Assembly (NCBI GenBank): GCA_002929055.1
Contig: PERY01000003.1
Span: 1 to 64,000 of the forward strand
Direction of reading: 5' to 3'
Source of the DNA: Methylocystis sp.
GTDB lineage: Bacteria; Pseudomonadota; Alphaproteobacteria; Rhizobiales; Beijerinckiaceae
DNA length: 64,000 nucleotides
The translations under genes were made by a program, and so were the position numbers. This document shows, one piece after another, positions 8,388 through 17,475 of this stretch. The notes beneath the pieces are model-generated. The model was not told the origin of the DNA. It searched no databases and saw nothing but the letters and a program-made list of their open reading frames with translations. The number at the start of each line of letters is the position of its first letter. Within the stretch, counting starts at the first letter, position 1.

Positions 8388-9415
8388 GGGACCGGCGTGG
8401 CTTCGAAGACCGCATGGCAAAGCTGTCTCACCGGCTCGTCGCCTCGTAGCGTATGAATAGGATCGACGAAGATGCGATGCGCCATGACTTCGAAGAAGAC
8501 GTCTTTGACATCGTCGGGAGTCATGTAATCCCGGCCCTCGAGCCAGGCGCGCACGCGCGCCGCGCGCGCCAGCGTGGCGAGGCCACGCGGACTGGCGCCG
8601 CCTTTGACAAGCATAGAGACGTCGACATCCGGGAGAGATATGCCCACCGACGCGGGCCGCGTAAGGCCTTGCCACAGATTGAGAACGTAGCTCTCCAGGG
8701 TAGTGCTCGCCTTCACCGACTCCTGGATTCTCCGCGCCACGCCCCCGATCTCGCGGTAGTCCATCGTGCCCGGCGTGACGCGTTCGAGCAGCGTGTCGAC
8801 ATCCTGGAACACGGGGTCGAAAACCAGCTTGCGCCTAGCCTCGCGATCGGTTGGCGCGGCCATGGAGATTTCCATGAAAAAGCGGTCGCGCGCGGCGGCG
8901 GGGAGTTCGAAGGTCTCTTCGCGCTCTACAATATTGCGGTCCGCAAAGACCTGGAGATAGGGAAAGCGGTAGAGCCGGTTGAACGCCGTGACGCTTCTTT
9001 CAGCCATCAGACGCAGGAGCAGCGAATGCACCTGCGGGCGGGCGCGGTTGATCTCATTGAAGAAGAAGACGGGCAGCGTCTCGGCGAGGCGAAGGAGTTC
9101 GGATGGGTCGACGCGGGGACGACCATCGTCGCCAAGATAGGTATGATACAGGATATCGCCCGGCATCATGTCGACCGTGCCCTCGATGCGGACGAAATCC
9201 CCGCCCATGGCGCGAGAGACTGCGCGAAGCAAGGTCGTCTTGCCGACGCCCACATCGCCCTCGATCATGATGTGGCCACGTGCAAAGACGCCGATCGTGA
9301 CGAGGCGGATGACGCGGTCCTGACCAACAACTGCTTTCTGGATTTCCTGCTCGAAAGCAATCGCGCGCTCGCGCCATTCCGCGAGCTTGGATTCGGATTG
9401 GGAGACCTCGTTCAA
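8384..9415 (-). CDS. mxaR: MxaR, MoxR-family AAA+ ATPase
   Basis: A 343-residue AAA+ ATPase with Walker A EGDVGVGKTTLL, Walker B-like VFFFNEINRA and sensor residues downstream (FADRNIVE). It is the founding family of MoxR ATPases, chaperone-like proteins that activate metalloenzymes together with VWA partners; here the partners are MxaS, MxaC and MxaL. The start is a TTG at 9415, the only start upstream of the conserved region before an in-frame stop. It is the first gene after the terminator-like structure at 9434-9511 and therefore the first gene of the poorly expressed half of the cluster. Confidence 0.9.
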   Translation of the reverse strand: MNEVSQSESKLAEWRERAIAFEQEIQKAVVGQDRVIRLVTIGVFARGHIMIEGDVGVGKTTLLRAVSRAMGGDFVRIEGTVDMMPGDILYHTYLGDDGRPRVDPSELLRLAETLPVFFFNEINRARPQVHSLLLRLMAERSVTAFNRLYRFPYLQVFADRNIVEREETFELPAAARDRFFMEISMAAPTDREARRKLVFDPVFQDVDTLLERVTPGTMDYREIGGVARRIQESVKASTTLESYVLNLWQGLTRPASVGISLPDVDVSMLVKGGASPRGLATLARAARVRAWLEGRDYMTPDDVKDVFFEVMAHRIFVDPIHTLRGDEPVRQLCHAVFEATPVP

Positions 9416-9433
9416 GGCACGACCTTACGCTAT

Positions 9434-9511
9434 CGAAAAAAGGCGGCCACGATCTCGGGAAAGGACTCGATGCGCTGTTGTCGAATAACATCGATTCCAG
9501 ATCGTGGCCGC
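9434..9511 (-). terminator. Intrinsic terminator between mxaI and mxaR
   Basis: On the minus strand a 13-bp perfect stem (GCGGCCACGATCT with AGATCGTGGCCGC, plus-strand arms 443-455 and 499-511 of the 9000s) encloses a 43-nt loop and is followed one or two bases later by TTTTTT (plus-strand A run ending at 9440). This is the arrangement of a Rho-independent terminator, with an unusually long loop. It lies after mxaFJGI and before mxaRSACKLD, so some read-through must feed the maturation genes, or they have their own promoter. Confidence 0.65.
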
Positions 9512-9515
9512 TTCA

Positions 9516-9543
9516 GATTCACCGCGTTGTCGCGCGGTGAATC
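9516..9543 (-). other. Hairpin immediately after mxaI
   Basis: Perfect 11-bp stem GATTCACCGCG/CGCGGTGAATC with a 6-nt loop, beginning two bases after the mxaI stop codon. No T run follows. Its likely role is to block 3' exonucleases and stabilise the mxaFJGI message. It stands directly upstream of the terminator-like structure. Confidence 0.6.
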
Positions 9544-9545
9544 CC

Positions 9546-9836
9546 TTATTGAGCGATCTTGCTCACGTCATATTCCCACTTGCCGGTCTTCTTGAAGTTC
9601 TCGACCCGCTTCTTGTTGCGCTCTTCCATCGCCTGGACGGAAGCGCCCTGCTTGGCGAGCTCCTTCGGATCGTGCTTGGGATCATATTTCGAACCCTCGA
9701 CCTTGTCCGGGAAGCCAGGCTTGGGCTCCCAGCAATTGCCGGGCGCCTTGCACTTGGTGCCGTCATAGGCGAGAGCGCCGCCGGCGGTGAACATGAAGCC
9801 GACGGCGAGCGCCGCGACGAAATGCATCTTACGCAT
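9546..9836 (-). CDS. mxaI: MxaI, small (beta) subunit of methanol dehydrogenase
   Basis: A 96-residue precursor with signal peptide MRKMHFVAALAVGFMFTAGGALA and a mature part beginning YDGTKCKAPGNCWEPKPGF. The two Cys of KCKAPGNC form the known disulfide; the long Lys/Glu-rich C-terminal helix wraps the large subunit. Together with MxaF it forms the periplasmic alpha2beta2 enzyme that oxidises methanol to formaldehyde. ATG 9836 has a GGAGG upstream; an earlier ATG at 9851 only adds five residues before the signal peptide. Presence of mxaI supports a calcium-type rather than a lanthanide (XoxF) system. Confidence 0.95.
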   Translation of the reverse strand: MRKMHFVAALAVGFMFTAGGALAYDGTKCKAPGNCWEPKPGFPDKVEGSKYDPKHDPKELAKQGASVQAMEERNKKRVENFKKTGKWEYDVSKIAQ

Positions 9837-9920
9837 CCCTGGTTCCTCCATTTGTGCGAGGCCTGCGCCTCTTCGTTTGCGCCGCCGACCGATGGGGGCG
9901 GAACTCGCTTTTGGCTGGCC

Positions 9921-10496
9921 TTACTTCTTGGCCTGACACTTGCCGGGTGGGCTATCCGGCAGAGTCTCGTGACCCGCGTACGGCTTGAAAGACTTGCGCT
10001 GATCGTCCGACAGCCACGTCGCCTTCTCCGGCGCTTCCTTGAAGAGATGACGAACCCAAGCCATCACCTTCAGCATCTCGTCGAGCTGAAGATTTTGATA
10101 CTGCGGACCCATGGACGCCTGCGCGCCGCCATAGATCGTCGAGAAGAGGCCTTCGTCGGCCTCGTTCTGCGGATAGGTCCAATACGCGTCGTTGAGACCG
10201 GGACCGATCTTGCCTTCGCCGATATGGCCATGACATCCGGAGCAGGCGGAAAGAAAGGTCTGCTCGCCCTGTTTGAGGCAGCTCGGATCCTCATTGTAGG
10301 GATTCTTGCCCGAGGTCATGAATTCCTTGACCGCCGCCGTGTCCTTCCCCTCCGGCAGCGCGTCGTTGAAATTCAGAACCTCACCCGTGATGGTGTTACG
10401 GAAGGTGATCGCCGTTTGCGCGATTGCGGAAACCGCCATGAACGTCCCAACCGCGGCGACGATGAGACGGGTCGCCCTTGTCTTCTGGTTCAACAC
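9921..10496 (-). CDS. mxaG: MxaG, cytochrome cL, electron acceptor of methanol dehydrogenase
   Basis: A 191-residue periplasmic cytochrome c with N-terminal signal (about residues 8-28, IVAAVGTFMAVSAIAQ) and one haem-binding motif CSGCHGH. It takes single electrons from the PQQ of methanol dehydrogenase and passes them to cytochrome cH. GTG 10496 is chosen because AGGAAG precedes it and the signal peptide then starts properly; an ATG at 10526 is possible but lies almost at the mxaJ stop. Gene order F-J-G-I is the standard one. Confidence 0.93.
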   Translation of the reverse strand: MLNQKTRATRLIVAAVGTFMAVSAIAQTAITFRNTITGEVLNFNDALPEGKDTAAVKEFMTSGKNPYNEDPSCLKQGEQTFLSACSGCHGHIGEGKIGPGLNDAYWTYPQNEADEGLFSTIYGGAQASMGPQYQNLQLDEMLKVMAWVRHLFKEAPEKATWLSDDQRKSFKPYAGHETLPDSPPGKCQAKK

Positions 10497-10528
10497 TTCT
10501 TGCTTCCTATCCGGTAGTCGCCGCACAT

Positions 10529-11434
10529 TTATGGGTTGGCGGGCAGAAGGGGCACGCCCTCCGCCTTGAGGATTTCCTCGATCTTCGGCCTCGCGGTGAC
10601 GAGCGCCGCATCCACCGCGGCCAGCAAGGCCTTGTCGTCTCGCCGAACGGCGACAGACTGATCGAAGCGCTGCGGCACCTTTTCGCCACTGCTCTTCGCC
10701 GCGTCGTCTTCGATCAACGTCATTCGAAGCGGAACGGTCGAGGCCTTCACGTAGCGCGCGACATCCGGCGCGAAGCCGACAGCAATTTCCGCCGCGCCGT
10801 TAACAACCTCGCCGACCATGCGGCCAGGGTCGACTTGCGTATATTGATTGCGCGCCGACCGGAAATTCACCAGTGAGTAGAGATAGGCCATGTTGTCTTC
10901 ATAGACGCCCATGTCCTTCATCAGCACTTCGCCTGGGGAACCGAAGGCGACGACGATGTGGCCGAGCTTCTTCAGTCGCGCGTCGTTCCAGGACTTGAAG
11001 TCGAGATCACGGTCGGCCCGGCTCACGAAGACATAGCCGGTCCGGTAATAGGGCTTCGACGTCGCGACGCGCGGGTCGCCCGTATCGAGGCCAATGATCA
11101 CATCGCATTGGTTCTTGTCGAGATAGTCGCGCACAAGATAAATCGCCGGCTTCTCGGACCAGGCAAATTGCGCCTTGCGCTTCATGGCGTCCGCGAGCGC
11201 GACGCCGATCTTGTTTTCGACGCCCGAGCCGTCCTCCAATGAGAGCGGCGGCTGGTTCTTCGCGGCGCAGATGCGCAACACATTCGGATCGGCGGCCGGA
11301 GCCGGCGCGGCGGCGGGAGCGGTATCTTTGGTGGCTTCGCCGGAAACGCCGAGAGATGCTGCGCTCGCCTTGGCGACTCCGAGGAGCGCCAGGGCAGCGA
11401 CGCCAAACCAGAAAGATGAGCGGACACGCAACAT
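10529..11434 (-). CDS. mxaJ: MxaJ, periplasmic solute-binding-like protein of the methanol dehydrogenase system
   Basis: A 301-residue exported protein (signal peptide about residues 1-26) with an Ala/Pro-rich linker then an extracellular solute-binding protein family 3 fold (LRICAAKNQPPLSLEDGSG, CDVIIGLDTGDPRVATSKPYYRTGYVF). MxaJ is required for active methanol dehydrogenase and may chaperone it or deliver PQQ; structures show that MxaJ-type proteins resemble binding proteins but its ligand is not settled. It lies 100 bp downstream of mxaF in the same leftward transcript. Confidence 0.92.
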   Translation of the reverse strand: MLRVRSSFWFGVAALALLGVAKASAASLGVSGEATKDTAPAAAPAPAADPNVLRICAAKNQPPLSLEDGSGVENKIGVALADAMKRKAQFAWSEKPAIYLVRDYLDKNQCDVIIGLDTGDPRVATSKPYYRTGYVFVSRADRDLDFKSWNDARLKKLGHIVVAFGSPGEVLMKDMGVYEDNMAYLYSLVNFRSARNQYTQVDPGRMVGEVVNGAAEIAVGFAPDVARYVKASTVPLRMTLIEDDAAKSSGEKVPQRFDQSVAVRRDDKALLAAVDAALVTARPKIEEILKAEGVPLLPANP

Positions 11435-11535
11435 CGCAGTTTTCTCTCGCTATTATTGTCGTTGGGCGTCGCTCGGACGCGCGTGAGCGCATCCGAGCAA
11501 TCGTCTCACAGTCGCTTTTTCAAGCGGGGAGGACA

Positions 11536-13410
11536 TCAGTTCGCCTTGTATTCGCCGACATTCACGTCGTCGTACGGGCCCTGGCCATTGAGCGAGAACA
11601 CCATCACGCCGCCGCCCATCTGGGTGTAGTTGGCGAGCTGCTTGAAGGCGCCGACCGCGCCGAGGCCAGCGGTCGGATCCTGAAGGTCGAACACCAGACC
11701 AACGCCCGGCCACCCACCAACGCCGTACAGGATGGCGACATATTCGACGCCCTTGTGCTGATAGACGATCGGATGACCGATGACGCCGGAGGGCAGCTTG
11801 AACTTCCAGAGGAGTTCGCCGGTATCGCTGTGACGCGCCTTGATGAAGCCGTCGAGCGTTCCGTAGAAGACGACATTGCCGGCAGTGGCGGCGGTGCCGC
11901 CCCAAACCGCGAAGCGCTCCATCTTCTCCCATTTGAACTGGCCGGTAATGGCGTTGTAGGCCTTGATCTGACCAAGGCCCTCGCCCTTCTGGCGGTCGCC
12001 CTTCGGCCCCGGGAACATGTTCAACGTCGCGCCGACGAAGAACTGACCCGCGCGGTAGGGAAGCATGAAGGGTTCCCAGTCCATGCAAATGTGGTTCACG
12101 CCGAGGAAGAACAGTTCCTTGTTAGGATCGTAGGAGTCGAGGCCCTGATTGTGATAGCCCATCGCCGACGGACAAACGTCCTTGGCGAGATGGTCCATGC
12201 GCGTGCCATATTCCGGATCGCGAACCGGCAAGCCCGACTTCAGGTCGATCTTCTTGAAGACGTTGACCGTGTCGTCGATCTTGTCGGCGGAGATCAGCGT
12301 GCCGTCGGTGCGATCGAGCGTATAGACGATGCCGTTGCGGTCTGGATGGGTCAGTAGCTTGCGCAGCTTCCCTTCCTTGTCCTTCTGTTCGGAGAGCATC
12401 ATGAAGTTGATGCCCGCGTAGTCCCATTCGTCGTGCGGGGTCTTCTGATAGCCGAACTTGGCCTGCCCTGTTTCGAGGTCGCGCCCCCAAATGGTCATCG
12501 TCCACTTGTTGTCGCCGGGACGCATGGTCTCGTTCCACGGCGCCGGGTTGCCCGAGCCGTAATAAACGAGGTTGGCGCCCGGGTCATAGGCGAACCAGCC
12601 CCAGTTCGTGCCGCCGCCGATCTTCCAGGCGTCGCCTTCCCAGGTCGAGGTGCCGAGGCCCTTCTGACCGTAATGCGGGTTCGCCTTGTTGAAGTTGTCG
12701 CCAATGAGAACGTCAGAATCCGGCCCGGTCGCATAAGCGCGCCATTTCTGCTCGCCGGTGCGAATGTCATAGGCGGTCATGTAGCCGCGCACGCCGAGCT
12801 CAGCGCCCGAAGAGCCGATCAGGACGATATCCTTGTATATGTGCGGGGCGACGGTGAGAGTCGAACCGACCTTGAAGTCGGAGTTTTCGACTTTCCAATA
12901 CTCCTGACCGGTTTCGGCGTTGAGCGCCACGACATTGCCGTCAAGCAGCGTCTTGACGATCAAGGACGGAGTCTTGCCGTCTCCCGGCCAATAAGCGAGG
13001 CCTCGATTGACGATGTCGCAGCAGGCGACCGCGCGGGCGGCGGCGTTCTGCTTGGGCTTGTGCTGCCAAAGGATGCGGGTCGGATCACTCAAATCTAGCG
13101 CGAAAGTGTTGTTCGGGAAGGAGGTGTGAACATACATCTTGCCGTCCACGACGATCGGCGAGCCTTCATGACCACTGAGCAGGCCAGTCGAGAACGACCA
13201 GGCGACTTTTAGATTCTTGACGTTCTCGGCGTTGACCTGGGTCAGCGTGCTGAAGTGGTTGGCGCTGTAGTTCTTGCCCTGCATCACCCAGTTGTCTTCG
13301 CTCTTGGTCAGAGCTTCGAGCTTGTCCTCGGCCTGGGCCATCGACGCCATCGCCACCGGCGCAGCGATCAGGACCGACAGAAGGGAAACGGAATTCAGGA
13401 ATTTCCTCAT
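11536..13410 (-). CDS. mxaF: MxaF, large (alpha) subunit of calcium-dependent methanol dehydrogenase
   Basis: A 624-residue PQQ-dependent dehydrogenase. The signal peptide ends MASMAQA at residue 27. Mature numbering agrees with the Methylobacterium enzyme: adjacent Cys103-Cys104 (precursor 130-131, ACCD), calcium ligands Glu177 and Asn261, and catalytic base Asp303 (precursor 330) in DEWDYAG. The residue two after the base is Ala, not Asp, which marks a calcium-type MxaF rather than a lanthanide-type XoxF. Tryptophan-docking repeats of the eight-blade propeller are present. ATG 13410 has AGGAGG 8 nt upstream. First gene of the leftward mxaFJGI transcript; oxidises methanol to formaldehyde in the periplasm. 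Confidence 0.97.
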   Translation of the reverse strand: MRKFLNSVSLLSVLIAAPVAMASMAQAEDKLEALTKSEDNWVMQGKNYSANHFSTLTQVNAENVKNLKVAWSFSTGLLSGHEGSPIVVDGKMYVHTSFPNNTFALDLSDPTRILWQHKPKQNAAARAVACCDIVNRGLAYWPGDGKTPSLIVKTLLDGNVVALNAETGQEYWKVENSDFKVGSTLTVAPHIYKDIVLIGSSGAELGVRGYMTAYDIRTGEQKWRAYATGPDSDVLIGDNFNKANPHYGQKGLGTSTWEGDAWKIGGGTNWGWFAYDPGANLVYYGSGNPAPWNETMRPGDNKWTMTIWGRDLETGQAKFGYQKTPHDEWDYAGINFMMLSEQKDKEGKLRKLLTHPDRNGIVYTLDRTDGTLISADKIDDTVNVFKKIDLKSGLPVRDPEYGTRMDHLAKDVCPSAMGYHNQGLDSYDPNKELFFLGVNHICMDWEPFMLPYRAGQFFVGATLNMFPGPKGDRQKGEGLGQIKAYNAITGQFKWEKMERFAVWGGTAATAGNVVFYGTLDGFIKARHSDTGELLWKFKLPSGVIGHPIVYQHKGVEYVAILYGVGGWPGVGLVFDLQDPTAGLGAVGAFKQLANYTQMGGGVMVFSLNGQGPYDDVNVGEYKAN

Positions 13411-13575
13411 AGACGAGTCCTCCTGCGACGTCCTGCAAGGCCGTTGATGGCTTCTTGAAAGGTTGACGTCGCCTCGTAAAGACGGACGACGATCTCCTCT
13501 GGAGTCGTCGCATTTCGTTTTAGGTCGCTTCCTTGGAGGCGCTTGTCGCGCTTTATGGGAGAGACGATCCGTCAG

Positions 13576-13605
13576 CATATAAATTTACCGCGCGTGGCCT
13601 GTCTT
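13576..13605 (-). promoter_or_regulatory. Candidate mxaF promoter and long leader
   Basis: On the minus strand AAGACA (13605-13600) is followed after 18 nt by TATATG (13581-13576). AAGACA agrees with the -35 hexamer reported for the Methylobacterium mxaF promoter. Transcription would begin near 13568 and leave a leader of about 160 nt before the mxaF ATG at 13410, again similar to Methylobacterium. The whole gap 13411-13763 has no credible gene and serves as the divergent upstream region of mxaF and the broken protease gene. Confidence 0.45.
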
Positions 13606-13763
13606 CACGATTTATCGGTAATGTTCGGCGGGAAAGATCGGCATATAGCCTCCCGGTGTTTCCCTAATCGGCACTCCGCGCCTCGGCGGGCGCCGGGCGT
13701 CTTGACGTGCTCGCGCTTGCGGTATCTCCTCTCGCTGAATGGCGTCCCAAGAAGAAGAGCAAC

Positions 13764-14574
13764 ATGACCGATCGTACGATCCGCCGCGTGACCTTGGTCT
13801 TTCTGCTTTCTCTCCTCATCGGCAATGTCGAAACACCTTGCGCTCAAATCGTCGATATCGCGCTCTATCCACAGGATGGCCGTCGCCTAATGAACGAAGC
13901 CGATATGGCGCGTTTTCGCCGGCGCAGGCGTGCTGATGTGCTATTCCGATTACGGCACGCTGGAGCGCGGCGCGGCTGCCTGGCTCATCGGTTCGCGCGA
14001 CCTCGTCGTTTTGAACGCGCATAATTTCGTCGATCGCAAGCTGGTCCCGACCCATCCTGTCACGGACTGCTTCTTCCGTATCGGCGGCGGCGATTACTAT
14101 TTCGACGCCGACAGCCTGCGCATCGGCGCCTCCGTCGAGTCGAAGGCGTTGCACATCACGGATGACTGGGCGCTGCTGCGCCTCATTGAGCCGACCCCAG
14201 ACAACATCAAGCCGCAGCCGATCCCCGTCGCGAGCGACATCCTGACGGGAGCGGGCATGAAAGTGACGATGGTGTCGCCTGCGGGACATTCGAATACGCG
14301 TCTTCCCGCAACGGTGGAATCCTGTGTGATCCACAGGATCGACGAGCCCACGGAGGGCCATGTCCGACGGGCGCGCCATGACTGCAATGATGGCTATGGC
14401 GGCTCGGGGTCAGGCCTTTTTTCTGAAGACGGACGGCTGATCGCGCTGCACAGCGCGTCGCTCGACATGAATTGGACGCGTCCCTTCGACATCGAAACGC
14501 ATTACGGCTCCGCCATTCTCTTCGAGGGCGATCTCGCCAAGGCGATCCGGGAAACCGTGCAGAAGCGGCGCTGA
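13764..14574 (+). pseudogene. Trypsin-like serine protease, frameshifted
   Basis: The first frame gives a signal-peptide-like start (MTDRTIRRVTLVFLLSLLIG, ATG 13764) and runs to NEADMARF; the rest continues in the next frame from 13917. Removing one T from the TTTT at 13913-13916 joins them into ARFAGAGVLMCY. The second part contains all the chymotrypsin-fold elements: catalytic His in NAHNF, Asp in DDWALL and Ser in GGSGSGLF. The intact product would be about 269 residues, secreted. Either a decayed gene or a one-base sequence error. The next gene downstream is also broken. Confidence 0.7.
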
Positions 14575-15077
14575 CTATTCCTTGGGCGGGAGCGTCCGCA
14601 GATAGGCGATGAGCGCGTCGAGGTCTTCCGGCGACATCTTGGCGAAATGCGCCTTGGCAAGTGAGGACATGGGCGCTTGAGCGCCTCGCCCTTGCGCGAG
14701 ACGCCTTGTGTGATCGCGCGCTTAATGTCGTCATCCGACCTGCCGCCGAGCCCCTTTTCGGGGTGCGCCGTGATATTCGATGCAACGGCGACGCCCACCG
14801 GCGTCCGGAACAATCTGCCGCCGGCGCCGAGCCCGTTCACATGATCGGGGGCATCGTCGACCTCCGCGCTGTGGCAAGCAAGACAGCGGGCGATCGACGC
14901 GACATAGAGACCGCGCTTGACCTTGTCGGAAAGCGCCGCCTCGTCGAACGCCGCTTCCGCGCCGGGCGCCAGATGTGGAGTCCAGGCGCCATTGCGTTGC
15001 GGTTGCGCGACAGGTCGAGTCTTCACGGGAGGCGGCGCTTGAAGGAAGGCGATGATTGCGTTGCCGGCGTGAACGAC
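14575..15077 (-). pseudogene. Dihaem cytochrome c remnant, truncated and frameshifted
   Basis: Reading leftward, the open frame starts right after a stop at 15078-15080 with AIIAFLQAPPPV, which looks like the end of a first haem domain, then GLYVASIARCLACHS (the second haem motif, CLACH), TPVGVAVASNITAHPEKG, and an expected end MSPEDLDALIAYLRTLPPKE that lies in another frame. Adding one base at the GGG of 14671-14673 joins them. The first haem domain and signal peptide are missing. Family members are membrane-anchored cytochrome subunits of periplasmic dehydrogenases. The stop lies directly beside the protease stop (convergent). Confidence 0.65.
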
Positions 15078-15191
15078 TCAGTAGGAGAGTTTCGCCCGAC
15101 GATGGGAAAAATTGGAAGCTGGCTTTACATGGCCGCCGCGAGATCGCTATGCCCCAAAGCTAAAACAACCCTCAACGCTCTGGCAGAGATC

Positions 15192-15617
15192 ATGAGAAGC
15201 CCGTTCCGGATAAGCGTCCTTGCGCCCGCCATCGCGCTCATCGGCGCAACATTGATGCGAGATGGCGCATCGGCGGATGCTTCTTCCGAACTGCCAATAC
15301 GAACCCCGGGGCTGTGGAGAATCACGACTGTTTCTCCCGAGACTGGCATGCGAACGCATGACGTCTGCATCGCTGAAGCAGACAGCATCATTGGAAATCA
15401 GGCGGCAGACTGCGCCCGACCATTGGTCACGCGCGCAGGGGATCAAGTGATCGTGACGATCGAATGCGGCGTCGGCGAGAGACGCAATGTCGAAAGTCTT
15501 CTTTTTACAGGTGATTTTAAGTCGTGGTATCGTGCACAATCAAAGGTTACATCGGGAGTGCGTCGATCAGGATTTTCGATTGACGCCCAGCTTCTCTCGA
15601 TGCCTTGCGCTGATTGA
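15192..15617 (+). CDS. Secreted DUF3617-like protein
   Basis: A 141-residue protein with a signal peptide (about residues 1-28, MRSPFRISVLAPAIALIGATLM onward) and a body with the features of the DUF3617 family: an early GLWRITT motif, and Cys residues at DVCIAE, DCARP, IECGVG and at the C-terminus MPC. Function of the family is unknown; it is periplasmic. The open frame extends to 14661 upstream, but that part overlaps the cytochrome remnant and has no gene-like sequence, so ATG 15192 is used. The ribosome binding site is weak. The following 248 bp up to guaA hold nothing I can identify. Confidence 0.6.
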   Translation: MRSPFRISVLAPAIALIGATLMRDGASADASSELPIRTPGLWRITTVSPETGMRTHDVCIAEADSIIGNQAADCARPLVTRAGDQVIVTIECGVGERRNVESLLFTGDFKSWYRAQSKVTSGVRRSGFSIDAQLLSMPCAD

Positions 15618-15865
15618 CTTTACAGCCGGGTCCGATGTCGCTTCGCTCTTCAACAAGGCTCCTGCGAAAGAGTAACGATTGTTCGATCATAGTTCGCTTT
15701 TGGGTTTGCAAATACGCGCACGATCTGAGCCGAGAAAGTCCGTTGACGACCTTAGTTCGGCCGTCGCCGTTCAATGTTCAACCCGCCGATAGGCCGGAGC
15801 TTTTTTCTTCCATTGGCCGCCAGATATCCCAGAGAGCCTCGCATCGAAGTCACGTGGCTTGCGCA

Positions 15866-17467
15866 TCACTCCCACTCAATCGTCCCCGGCGGCTTGCTCG
15901 TCACGTCATACACCACCCGGTTCACGCCCTTCACCTCATTGATGATCCGCGTCGCCGCGCGGCCGAGGAAATTCATGTCGAAGGGGAAGAAATCCGCCGT
16001 CATGCCGTCGCTCGACGTCACGGCGCGTAGCGCCAGCACGTAATCATAGGTGCGGCCGTCGCCCATCACGCCGACGCTGCGCACCGGCAGCAGCGCCGCG
16101 AAGGCCTGCCAGATGTCGTCGTAGAGGCCCGCCTTGCGGATTTCGTCGAGATAGACCGCGTCGGCCTTGCGCAATATGTCGAGTTTCTCGCGCGTGATGA
16201 GACCGGGGCAGCGGATGGCGAGGCCGGGGCCGGGAAAAGGATGGCGCCCGACGAAGGCTTCGGGCAATCCGAGTTCGCGGCCCAATGCGCGCACTTCGTC
16301 CTTGAAGAGTTCGCGTAGCGGCTCCACCAGCGCCATCTTCATGCGCTCCGGCAGTCCGCCGACATTGTGATGCGACTTGATCGTCACCGACGGCCCGCCG
16401 GTGAAGGAGACGCTCTCGATCACATCCGGATAGAGCGTGCCCTGCGCCAGAAACTGCGGCGCGCCGCGTCCGTCCTGCGCGATCTTCTTCGCTTCCGCAT
16501 CGAACGTCTCGATGAAGAGGCGCCCGATGGTCTTGCGCTTCACTTCCGGATCGTCCACGCCCTCCAGCGCGCCCAGGAACAGCTCCTCCGCCTGCACATG
16601 ATGAAGCGGGATGTTGTAATGGTCGCGGAAGAGGCGCACGACCTCCTCGGCTTCGCCGAGCCGCAGCAGTCCGTGATCGACGAAGACGCAGGTGAGCCGG
16701 TCGCCGATCGCCTCATGGATCAGCACCGCCGCAACGGCGCTGTCGACGCCGCCCGAAAGGCCGCAGAGCACGCGCCCGTCGCCGACCTGCTTGCGGATCG
16801 CCGCGATAGCCTCGCCGCGAAAGGCGGCCATGGTCCAGTCGGACTTCAGCCCCGCGACCTTATGCACGAAGTTGGAGAGCAGCTTCGCGCCGTCCGGCGT
16901 ATGCACGACCTCGGGGTGGAATTGCAGGCCATAGTAGCGGCGCTCTTCATGAGCGATCGCCGCCATGGGCGCGTTTTCGGAGGCGGCGATGACGCGGAAG
17001 CCTTGAGGCAAGCGCGTCACGCGGTCGCCGTGGCTCATCCAGACCGTAGCGCTGGCGCCCTTGGCCCACACGCCGTCGAGAAGCGCGCTGTGTTCGAGCG
17101 CGGTGATTTCGGCGCGGCCGAATTCGCGGTGATGGCCGGCCTCGACCAGCCCGCCGAGCTGCGTCGCCATGGTCTGCTCGCCATAGCAGATGCCGAGCAC
17201 CGGCACGCCGCTGTCGAAGATCGCCTGCGGCGCGCGCGGCGAGCCCTCTTCCGTCACCGAGCACGGGCCGCCGGAGAGGATCACCGCCCTGGGGCGGATG
17301 TCGGCGAAGGCGCGCCCGGCGCTCTGGAACGGCGCGATCTCGCAATACACGCCCGCCTCGCGCACGCGCCGCGCGATGAGCTGCGTGACCTGCGAGCCGA
17401 AGTCGACAATGAGCACCTTGTCGTGGCGGTCGGCGATGTCGTGGTGGAAGGCGTCGGTGGTGGTCAT
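15866..17467 (-). CDS. guaA: GMP synthase (glutamine-hydrolysing)
   Basis: A 533-residue bifunctional enzyme converting XMP to GMP with ATP and glutamine. The class I glutamine amidotransferase domain (about residues 14-205) has nucleophile Cys in GICYGEQ and the His-Glu pair in QFHPEV; the ATP-pyrophosphatase domain has the PP-loop [10 protein letters not shown]; the C-terminal dimerisation domain ends [11 protein letters not shown], the invariant family terminus. Starts 8 bp downstream of the rsmB stop on the same strand, so the two are probably cotranscribed. Confidence 0.97.
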   Translation of the reverse strand: MTTTDAFHHDIADRHDKVLIVDFGSQVTQLIARRVREAGVYCEIAPFQSAGRAFADIRPRAVILSGGPCSVTEEGSPRAPQAIFDSGVPVLGICYGEQTMATQLGGLVEAGHHREFGRAEITALEHSALLDGVWAKGASATVWMSHGDRVTRLPQGFRVIAASENAPMAAIAHEERRYYGLQFHPEVVHTPDGAKLLSNFVHKVAGLKSDWTMAAFRGEAIAAIRKQVGDGRVLCGLSGGVDSAVAAVLIHEAIGDRLTCVFVDHGLLRLGEAEEVVRLFRDHYNIPLHHVQAEELFLGALEGVDDPEVKRKTIGRLFIETFDAEAKKIAQDGRGAPQFLAQGTLYPDVIESVSFTGGPSVTIKSHHNVGGLPERMKMALVEPLRELFKDEVRALGRELGLPEAFVGRHPFPGPGLAIRCPGLITREKLDILRKADAVYLDEIRKAGLYDDIWQAFAALLPVRSVGVMGDGRTYDYVLALRAVTSSDGMTADFFPFDMNFLGRAATRIINEVKGVNRVVYDVTSKPPGTIEWE

Positions 17468-17475
17468 GCCCTGCC

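Noticed and set aside
11536..13410. Lanthanide-dependent XoxF instead of MxaF
   Set aside because: The residue two after catalytic Asp is Ala (DYA), and mxaI plus the full calcium-maturation set are present.
13913..13916. Programmed ribosomal frameshifting at TTTT in the protease gene
   Set aside because: No slippery heptamer, stimulatory hairpin or upstream Shine-Dalgarno was seen, and the neighbouring gene is also broken; decay or a read error is simpler.
14661..15191. N-terminal extension of the DUF3617-like protein
   Set aside because: The open frame overlaps the cytochrome remnant and is Arg-rich without features; a clear signal peptide starts at 15192.
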